Positions 1 to 3,843 of a stretch of DNA of 5,310 bases are shown piece by piece (the stretch's first letter is position 1; each line of letters begins with the position of its first letter). Origin of the DNA: Myxococcales bacterium. Lineage in GTDB: Bacteria; Myxococcota_A; Polyangia; Polyangiales; Houyiibacteriaceae. Under the pieces are notes generated by a model. That model was not told where the DNA came from, searched no databases, and saw only the letters and a list, made by a program, of their open reading frames with translations. The translations under genes were made by a program, and so were the position numbers. The stretch lies in NCBI GenBank assembly GCA_020354595.1, contig CP070650.1, forward strand, positions 666,369-671,678. The letters are read 5' to 3'.

Positions 1-189
1 ATGGCCCTCCGCAGCACGGTGTCGGGCGGCCTCAAGTTCCACGACAACGGCGCCATCAGCGCCTCCGAGGGGCTTCCGACCGTGGGCGAGTCGCTGTTCT
101 TCATCGCAGCAGGGCGCGATTTGATCACGAGCCCCGTGCTGAATGTCGAGCGGCCGCCGCGCAACGTCGTCCACGCCTATCCGATGTAA
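1..189 (+). CDS. C-terminal part of an unidentified protein (5' end probably outside window)
   Basis: An open frame runs from the window edge to a TAA stop at 187-189, giving 62 residues. The first codon happens to be ATG, but there is no upstream sequence to test for a ribosome binding site, so this methionine could be internal and the gene could extend beyond the window. The peptide has a mixed alternation of hydrophobic and small residues (for example ESLFFIAAGRDLI and SPVLNVERPPRNVV), compatible with the beta-rich end of a larger globular protein. It shows no membrane segment, no cysteine motif and no catalytic signature that I recognise. Codon use is GC-rich like the neighbouring genes. 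It is followed after 10 bases by an inverted repeat that may end its transcript. Function not assigned. Confidence 0.5.
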   Translation: MALRSTVSGGLKFHDNGAISASEGLPTVGESLFFIAAGRDLITSPVLNVERPPRNVVHAYPM

Positions 190-198
190 ACAACCCGT

Positions 199-219
199 GG
201 TGGGATGCTATATCCCACC
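199..219 (+). terminator. Perfect 8-bp inverted repeat after the first gene; terminator or operator
   Basis: GGTGGGAT (199-206) and its exact reverse complement ATCCCACC (212-219) are separated by the 5-base loop GCTAT. The repeat starts 10 bases after the TAA at 187-189 and ends just before the first possible Nudix start at 222. No run of T follows, so it is not a classic intrinsic terminator. It could be a rho-independent-like pause hairpin, an RNA-stabilising 3' end, or a DNA operator for the Nudix gene, since a possible -10 element lies inside it. Confidence 0.4.
206..214 (+). promoter_or_regulatory. Possible extended -10 element for the Nudix gene
   Basis: TGCTATATC reads as an extended -10 (TG, one base, then TATATC, 4 of 6 matches to TATAAT). 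It lies inside the inverted repeat at 199-219. No convincing -35 hexamer is seen at the usual distance, which an extended -10 can tolerate. If used, transcription would begin near 221-222, exactly at the GTG codon, giving a leaderless mRNA or a 12-base leader to the ATG at 234. This is a pattern match only. Confidence 0.25.
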
Positions 220-221
220 TC

Positions 222-623
222 GTGCCGTCGCAGATGAAGACGATTCGCGTGGTTGCCGCCCTCGTCGAGCGTGGTGGGCGCTATCTGATCACTCAGCGTC
301 GCGAGAATGCAGTGCTCCCGTTGCTCTGGGACTTTCCGGGGGGGCGTGTCGAGGAAGGCGAGAGCGATGAGGCCGCGCTCGCGCGAGAGGTCGCCGAACG
401 ACTCGGCGCCGCGGTCGAGGTCGGTCAGCTGATCTCCTTCGTGAACCACCCGTACGAGAAGTACGCCGTCGATTTGTATCTCTACGAGTGCAAGCTGCTC
501 ACCGAGCAGCTGCACTGTCATGCCGTCAAGGACTACGCGTGGGTGACTTCGAAAGAGATGGAGTCGTACTCGTTCACGCCGGTCGACGAGGCGTCGATGA
601 GCAAGCTGCTCGGTGTGGGTTGA
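222..623 (+). CDS. Nudix hydrolase, MutT-like, with altered Nudix box
   Basis: A 133-residue single-domain protein, the usual size for MutT-type Nudix hydrolases, which cleave nucleoside diphosphates linked to another group (oxidised dNTPs, nucleotide sugars and similar) using Mg2+ or Mn2+ in the cytoplasm. The Nudix box lies at residues 41-63: G41, five residues, E47, seven residues, R55-E56-V57-A58-E59-R60-L61-G62. It is preceded by WDFPGG (36-41), typical of MutT relatives. The consensus REUxEExGU has a second Glu where this protein has R60; that residue is a metal ligand in E. coli MutT. Later segments VDLYLYEC (83-90) and YAWVTSKEM (105-113) fit the family's remaining strands. The start may be GTG at 222 or, equally well, ATG at 234 (then 129 residues); neither has a clear Shine-Dalgarno sequence and the fold begins at about residue 6. 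It converges on the PilZ gene with 9 bases between stops. The substrate cannot be told from sequence. Confidence 0.92.
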   Translation: MPSQMKTIRVVAALVERGGRYLITQRRENAVLPLLWDFPGGRVEEGESDEAALAREVAERLGAAVEVGQLISFVNHPYEKYAVDLYLYECKLLTEQLHCHAVKDYAWVTSKEMESYSFTPVDEASMSKLLGVG

Positions 624-638
624 GCTCGCGGCTCAGCC
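618..638. terminator. Inverted repeat containing both convergent stop codons; candidate two-way terminator
   Basis: Bases 618-625 (GGTTGAGC) pair with 631-638 (GCTCAGCC) over 8 positions, one of them a T-G wobble, around the loop TCGCG. The Nudix stop TGA (621-623) lies in the left arm and the PilZ gene stop (633-635 read in reverse) in the right arm. No T-run follows on either side, so termination would rely on the stem itself or on Rho. The position between convergent genes is the main support. Confidence 0.4.
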
Positions 639-1628
639 GACGTCATAGAAGATCGGCGGTCGCTTCCGGATGAAGCGAAGCACGAGGTTGCGCGCGTCGT
701 CGGAGAGCCCTTCGAACTGGATCCCGATCCCCGGCTCGGACTCCGAGGCGAAGTCGAGTGGGTCGCGCACGAAACGAACGTACCCGTCGCACTCGAACTC
801 GAAGCCCCCCGGCAGCGTGACGAGCATCGTCACCGAGGTATCTTTGGGCAGGGTTTCGTAGGTCGCCAGGAATACGCCACCGTGCGCGATTTCACCGGTG
901 AAGCCGACGTAGAAGTTGGATTGGGTGGTTGCGCCGAGGTTGGCTTCGATGCGATGGCGTTCGCCGGTCGGGATCGGCGCGGGCGGTGGCAGCATCGATG
1001 TCGGGATGGGCGCAGGGACGACGGATGCCGGCACCGAGGAGATCGGTCGATTGGATGGCGAACGGCTCGGCGGCCGGCTCGACGCCGGCCGAATCGAAGG
1101 AGGCCGGTCCGGAGCAGGCGTGCTCAGCGCTGGGCCGAGCGCGCTCGGAGGAGGGCGATTCGACGGAGCTGGGCTCGGCGGTCGGCTGCTCACTGGCCGA
1201 TGACTCGGCGGCGGACTGCTCACCGGCGGATTGCTCGGCGGCACGCTGCCCACCGATGGATTGCTCGCCGGCGCCGCGCTCGATGGCGAGTCGGGCCTCA
1301 CGCTCGGTTTGTTGGTCAGCGGAAAGAGAATGCTGATCACGTCGGCGATGCGCTCGGTCGCCCCCTCGACGCCTGGGTGCTCGCTCTTCACGTCTTGGAG
1401 CAGCGCGAGCGTTTGGCTCAGCGTGCCTAGCGCGTTCTTGACGCAGGTCTTGCCGTCCACCTCGGTCGAGGCGTACTCGGCTTCGAAAAGAGCTCCCACC
1501 GACTTTGCGATGTTTTGTGCGATACCGAGCGCTTCTTTCGGAATGTCGGCGTCTTGTTGAAGCGCCTCGAGCGCCTTCCCGAGCGCTTCACGAGCTTCTC
1601 GTGCCTCGCCCGCCGATGAGTAACCCAT
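633..1628 (-). CDS. PilZ-like domain protein with helical N-terminus and Pro/Ser-rich repeat linker
   Basis: The protein has 331 residues in three parts. Residues 1-105 are predicted mostly helical (rich in Ala, Glu, Leu), with no signal peptide, and I do not recognise the domain. Residues 108-221 are a low-complexity Pro/Ser/Arg linker built partly from decapeptide repeats. Residues 223-331 are a PilZ-like domain of the kind expanded in myxobacteria (TIGR02266): SNFYVGFT (237-244), GGVFLAT (250-256), TLPGGFEFECDGYVRFVRD (271-289), GIGIQFEGLS (300-309) and the terminal RPPIFYD. PilZ domains normally bind c-di-GMP through RxxxR and [DN]xSxxG. Here the first is only R224-H-R226 and the second reads E246-I-A248-H-G-G251, so binding is doubtful. 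ATG at 1628 has GGGGGA nine bases upstream. It follows the GNAT gene by 54 bases on the same strand, so they may be co-transcribed. A small palindrome (CCTGA-ATC-TCAGG, 1649-1661) lies in that gap. Likely a cytoplasmic scaffold or regulator; role unknown. Confidence 0.9.
   Translation of the reverse strand: MGYSSAGEAREAREALGKALEALQQDADIPKEALGIAQNIAKSVGALFEAEYASTEVDGKTCVKNALGTLSQTLALLQDVKSEHPGVEGATERIADVISILFPLTNKPSVRPDSPSSAAPASNPSVGSVPPSNPPVSSPPPSHRPVSSRPPSPAPSNRPPPSALGPALSTPAPDRPPSIRPASSRPPSRSPSNRPISSVPASVVPAPIPTSMLPPPAPIPTGERHRIEANLGATTQSNFYVGFTGEIAHGGVFLATYETLPKDTSVTMLVTLPGGFEFECDGYVRFVRDPLDFASESEPGIGIQFEGLSDDARNLVLRFIRKRPPIFYDVG
1026..1055 (-). repeat. Dispersed copy of the linker decapeptide repeat
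   Basis: Encodes residues 192-201, SNRPISSVPA, which matches the decapeptide pattern of the tandem array (S, any, R or P, P, V/I/A, S, S, any, P, P/A). It is separated from the next copy (residues 178-187) by four residues. Confidence 0.55.
1068..1097 (-). repeat. Dispersed copy of the linker decapeptide repeat
   Basis: Encodes residues 178-187, SIRPASSRPP, a diverged copy of the decapeptide found in tandem at residues 122-151. It suggests that the linker grew by duplication followed by drift. Confidence 0.55.
1176..1265 (-). repeat. Three tandem 30-bp repeats encoding a Ser/Pro decapeptide
   Basis: Three back-to-back 30-base units (1176-1205, 1206-1235, 1236-1265) all begin CGGCGG on the plus strand and share a central GCTG/ACTG-C-CAC block. 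Read on the minus strand they encode SNPSVGSVPP, SNPPVSSPPP and SHRPVSSRPP (residues 122-151). The unit is a multiple of three, so copy-number change would keep the frame. This is a coding minisatellite inside the PilZ-like protein's linker. Confidence 0.8.
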
Positions 1629-1682
1629 GCTTGGTCGTCCCCCGTTTGCCTGAATCTCAGGATACCGGGAGTCGCCGGGAGG

Positions 1683-2120
1683 TCAAAGCTCCTTGACGAA
1701 CACGGCGCGCGAGCGACCGGGGCCCGCGTAGTCTTCCACCTCGGTATGAGCGAAGCCCATCGACTGGTGGAATTGAACGGGCCCCTCATGTCCGGAAGAG
1801 GCCAACGACTTCAAGCGCTTCATTCCGGCGGCCCTGCAACGCTCGGTGTAGTGCTCGTAAAGTCTCTTGCCGACGCCCCTGCGTCGATGGTCGGGGTGAA
1901 TCCCCACCAGATGCACGTATCCGGTCGCCGAGGGCGCGGGCACCATGACCCCCAGGAGAAAGCCGATGACCCGCCCATCCTGCTCCGCGACGAGCGCATG
2001 CTCGCCGAACTCGTAGAAGAACATGGGGTCCGCACGACGTCCGGCTGGCCCGCCCCACCACTGGTCGAGCACCGAAATGATATAGTCGTAGTCCGCTTTT
2101 GTGAGACCCCGGATTCTCAT
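1683..2120 (-). CDS. GNAT-family N-acetyltransferase
   Basis: A 145-residue protein with the single-domain GNAT fold, which moves an acetyl group from acetyl-CoA to an amine. Motif A is clear: VHLVGIHPDHRRRGVGKRLYEHY (residues 69-91), with the pyrophosphate-binding signature R79-R-R-G82-V-G84. Motif B is represented by SSGHEGPVQFHQSMGF (108-123), the usual 'F/H, x, MGF' ending. The N-terminal DQWWGG (19-24) resembles a branch of small GNATs carrying a conserved W-W/x-G-G near residue 20. The substrate cannot be deduced; small molecules, peptides or an antibiotic-like amine are all possible. ATG at 2120 is the natural start, since the family's first strand follows directly, but no clear Shine-Dalgarno precedes it. 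It is divergent from the zinc-ribbon gene (59 bases apart) and upstream of the PilZ gene on the same strand (54 bases), so it may lead a two-gene operon. The codon use looks like that of its neighbours. Confidence 0.92.
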   Translation of the reverse strand: MRIRGLTKADYDYIISVLDQWWGGPAGRRADPMFFYEFGEHALVAEQDGRVIGFLLGVMVPAPSATGYVHLVGIHPDHRRRGVGKRLYEHYTERCRAAGMKRLKSLASSGHEGPVQFHQSMGFAHTEVEDYAGPGRSRAVFVKEL

Positions 2121-2179
2121 GACGCCCGACAGCGGATAACACGATCGCCTGACGAACGCACGGCGAGGTCAGCCAGAGC
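2121..2179. promoter_or_regulatory. Divergent intergenic region between the GNAT and zinc-ribbon genes
   Basis: These 59 bases must hold the promoters for both divergent genes unless these lie inside coding sequence. On the plus strand GATAAC (2135-2140) matches 4 of 6 bases of a -10 box, but I see no supporting -35. GAGG at 2165-2168 is a possible ribosome binding site for the ATG at 2180, at a rather long spacing of 11 bases. I do not see a strong operator. Confidence 0.35.
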
Positions 2180-2758
2180 ATGCCCCGGCCCGTAGAGAGT
2201 CCCGAACAAGCCGAGATCCTATTCTGCCCGTTCTGCGGAGACGGATTTGAGGGGCTCACCGAGTGTCCCGAGCACGGGCTCACCTTGGTCGCGATCGACC
2301 GATTGCCGCGGCGCGGGCGATCGTCCCCGAATGAGGTCGATTTCTTCGCAGACCCGCGCATGGGTAGAGGCGGCGTGCTCGCCGGTGCGGCGTTGGTTCT
2401 CGTGGGCTTCTTCCTGCCCTTCGTCCGCGCTCGGGGCATCGAGGCCTCGGCGTTGGAGGTAGCGATCGACGGCGCGCACAACCTCTGGCTCACGCCGGTC
2501 GCCGCCGGCGTCATGTTGTGGGTGCTTTCCGCGCGCCGCACGCGCCAGGCGATGCGGTCTGCGCGTTTGGCCGTGCTCGGGCTGGCCCTCGCTGGGGCGA
2601 TGCCTCTGATCTACACGAGCCGCCGCATTGGGGTCATGGCCGGCTCGAACGATACGGAGATCGCGTGGCTTTGGGGCGTCGCCGTCATCGTTGCGGGCCT
2701 CGGCATTGCCGCATTGGCGAGCGTTCGTCTCGGGGGCGCCGCGAAAGGCCCTGGTTAG
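2180..2758 (+). CDS. Zinc-ribbon membrane protein of unknown function
   Basis: A 192-residue protein with two parts. The N-terminus carries a likely zinc-binding knuckle: C16-P-F-C19 followed by C29-P-E-H32, that is CxxC-x9-CxxH. Residues 64-183 contain four probable membrane helices: about 64-82 (GGVLAGAALVLVGFFLPFV), 102-117, 128-146 and 162-183. Arg-rich stretches just before or after the helices (RLPRRGR at 41-47, ARRTRQAMRSAR at 118-129) suggest that the zinc ribbon and the loop between helices 2 and 3 lie in the cytoplasm. No catalytic motif is visible. Similar pairings of a zinc ribbon with a few membrane helices are frequent among uncharacterised proteins of Myxococcota, but I cannot name a family. 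It is transcribed away from the GNAT gene and towards the response regulator, with which it overlaps by 4 bases at the stops. Confidence 0.85.
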   Translation: MPRPVESPEQAEILFCPFCGDGFEGLTECPEHGLTLVAIDRLPRRGRSSPNEVDFFADPRMGRGGVLAGAALVLVGFFLPFVRARGIEASALEVAIDGAHNLWLTPVAAGVMLWVLSARRTRQAMRSARLAVLGLALAGAMPLIYTSRRIGVMAGSNDTEIAWLWGVAVIVAGLGIAALASVRLGGAAKGPG

Positions 2759-2766
2759 GCGGCGCC
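2735..2766. terminator. 8-bp GC-rich inverted repeat around overlapping convergent stop codons
   Basis: GGCGCCGC (2735-2742) is the exact reverse complement of GCGGCGCC (2759-2766). The 16-base loop holds the overlapping stop codons of the two convergent genes. A competing pairing (CCTGG 2750-2754 with CCAGG 2765-2769) is also possible. There is no T-run on either side. It may serve as a shared terminator or mRNA-end stabiliser, though all-GC palindromes are also common by chance in DNA of this composition. Confidence 0.4.
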
Positions 2767-3729
2767 AGGCAAGGTGGGGCGGAAGATGTAGCCCTGTTGC
2801 TGGACGACGCAGACCCTGTTGGGCCCCGCAACCCGGGCGCGCGCCACCGCGATGCTTGCCGCGTCCAACAGCTCGCTATGCGTTCGAATCCGTCCGCTCG
2901 GGTAGAGGCCCACACCGATCGCGATCGTGATGTCCACGCGGTCCTCACCGATCTGGAGCGGGCGAAGCGCGACCTCCGTGACGAGCCGATCGGCAAGCGT
3001 GAGCGCACGCGCCGGGCGTGTGTTCGGAAGCAGCAACCCGAATTCCGCCGTTCTGAATTGCGCGGCGATGTCGGTAGCGCGGATCGTTCGGCGCACCCGA
3101 TCCGACACCTCGTCGAGGATCTGGGCGGCGGTGTCTGCGCCCCGGTCGGATACGAGCTGGCGGAAGTCGTCGAGCGCGAGGATGCAGCACGCCAACGGGT
3201 CCAAGTGACGTTGGGCCTCGTCGAACTCGTTTTCCAGACATTCGTGGAAGTGGCGATGGTCGGGCAGCACGCGGAGCTGGTCGTGAAGCGATGAGTATTG
3301 GATCTCGTTTTTCGCGAACTGGACGTCGTCGTGCGCCCGCTTCACGCGCAGCATGTTTTCCACGCGAGCGACGAGCTCCGCGTCCTCGAAGGGCTTTGCG
3401 ACGTGGTCGTCGGCGCCCGTTCGCGCGCCCTGCAACCGCGCCTTCATATCTCCGGGAGCGGTGAGCAGGACGACGGGCACGAACTGGTCTTTGGTGATCG
3501 TTTTGATCACTTTGCAGGCGTCGATCCCGCTGAGCCCCGGCATGTTGACGTCGAGCACGACTAGGTCGACTGGCTGCGCACGCACCGCATCGATGGCCTT
3601 CTGACCATTGTTGGCAGGGACGACGGTCAACCCTTGTGCGCGGAGCGATTCGGAGATGCGCTCGCAAGTCGCGCGATCGTCGTCGGCGACGACCACCACC
3701 GCTTTTGGAAAGGGCCGAGCAGTCCCCAC
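2755..3729 (-). CDS. Response regulator: REC domain plus degenerate GGDEF domain (RTAEF) with kept RxxD site
   Basis: A 324-residue cytoplasmic two-domain protein. REC spans about residues 9-128 and is complete: acidic pocket D16-D17-D18, phosphoacceptor D60 in VVLDVNMPG, T90 in LLTA and K112 in AKPF. A helical linker follows, then a GGDEF-type domain (about 146-312) recognisable from HDQLRVLPDHRHF (149-161), ILALDDFRQLVSDRGAD (183-199), the signature strand and ITIAIGVGLYP (267-277). The catalytic motif GGDEF is replaced by R226-T-A-E-F230, the usual DxLTGLxN region reads DQLRVLPD, and A185 takes the place of the first Asp of the usual DxDxFK. Diguanylate cyclase activity is therefore unlikely. 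However, R217-A-T-D220 stands five residues before RTAEF, exactly where the c-di-GMP inhibitory site RxxD is found. It could be a phosphorylation-controlled c-di-GMP receptor. The start is a GTG at 3729 with no clear Shine-Dalgarno; CTG at 3732 or GTG codons at residues 11-12 are alternatives. It is divergent from rpoN. No histidine kinase is nearby. Confidence 0.9.
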   Translation of the reverse strand: MGTARPFPKAVVVVADDDRATCERISESLRAQGLTVVPANNGQKAIDAVRAQPVDLVVLDVNMPGLSGIDACKVIKTITKDQFVPVVLLTAPGDMKARLQGARTGADDHVAKPFEDAELVARVENMLRVKRAHDDVQFAKNEIQYSSLHDQLRVLPDHRHFHECLENEFDEAQRHLDPLACCILALDDFRQLVSDRGADTAAQILDEVSDRVRRTIRATDIAAQFRTAEFGLLLPNTRPARALTLADRLVTEVALRPLQIGEDRVDITIAIGVGLYPSGRIRTHSELLDAASIAVARARVAGPNRVCVVQQQGYIFRPTLPGAA

Positions 3730-3751
3730 CAGGACATGGTAGCCGAGTGGG

Positions 3752-3777
3752 CGACGATTCGCGAGCCCGGGTCGTCG
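3752..3777. promoter_or_regulatory. Imperfect dyad in the regulator-rpoN intergenic region; operator candidate
   Basis: CGACGATTCG (3752-3761) and CGGGTCGTCG (3768-3777) are inverted copies matching at 8 of 10 positions (outer six perfect, CGACGA/TCGTCG), with 6 bases between them. It lies between the two divergent starts at 3729 and 3844, and just upstream of where the -35 of rpoN would fall. It may bind a dimeric regulator controlling one or both genes. Pattern evidence only. Confidence 0.3.
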
Positions 3778-3792
3778 AGTTTCCCTGAGCGC

Positions 3793-3813
3793 TTGGCGCG
3801 TCTATACTGCCAA
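3793..3813 (+). promoter_or_regulatory. Candidate rpoN promoter -10 inside a TTGGC-N11-GCCAA dyad
   Basis: TATACT at 3803-3808 matches the -10 consensus at 5 of 6 positions. The base window 17 bp upstream (TTTCCC, 3780-3785) is a poor -35. The -10 is flanked symmetrically by TTGGC (3793-3797) and GCCAA (3809-3813), an exact inverted repeat with an 11-base centre, so a protein bound there would block the promoter. Transcription would start near 3815, giving a leader of about 30 bases. Confidence 0.35.
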
Positions 3814-3843
3814 ACGAAGCACTTCTCGGGGTGTGGGGCCTGA

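Larger units (their letters stand above)
966..1307 (-). other. Low-complexity Pro/Ser/Arg linker region within the PilZ-like protein
   Basis: These bases encode residues 108-221, made almost wholly of Pro, Ser, Ala, Arg, Asn and Val with no predicted secondary structure. The region separates the helical N-terminal part from the PilZ-like domain and is probably a flexible tether. Its repetitive GC-rich DNA also creates long open frames on the opposite strand that look like Arg-rich proteins and are artefacts. Confidence 0.85.

Noticed and set aside
1176..1265. Regular 30-bp repeats considered as a small CRISPR array
   Set aside because: The units are contiguous with no unique spacers, keep reading frame, and encode a Ser/Pro decapeptide inside a gene.
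882..1430. Long plus-strand open frames opposite the PilZ protein, giving Arg- or Gly-rich proteins
   Set aside because: They are reverse readings of the Pro/Ser repeat linker; the minus-strand frame has recognisable PilZ motifs and a good ribosome binding site.
1682..1697. GTCAA-N6-TTGAC small hairpin at the end of the GNAT gene as a terminator
   Set aside because: Five A/T-containing pairs with no T-run are too weak, and the downstream PilZ gene on the same strand argues for read-through.
2131..2145. GGATAACA resembling part of a lac-type operator between the divergent GNAT and zinc-ribbon genes
   Set aside because: There is no matching second half-site, so a short chance match is the simplest reading.
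1786..2541. Minus-strand open frame of 251 residues spanning the GNAT start and the zinc-ribbon gene
   Set aside because: It has no recognisable domain and conflicts with two well-supported genes on both sides of the divergent gap.
3793..3810. TTGGCGCG...CTGC resembling a sigma-54 -24/-12 promoter upstream of rpoN (autoregulation)
   Set aside because: The GG and GC dinucleotides are separated by 12 bases, not the required 10, and TTGC is absent at the right position.
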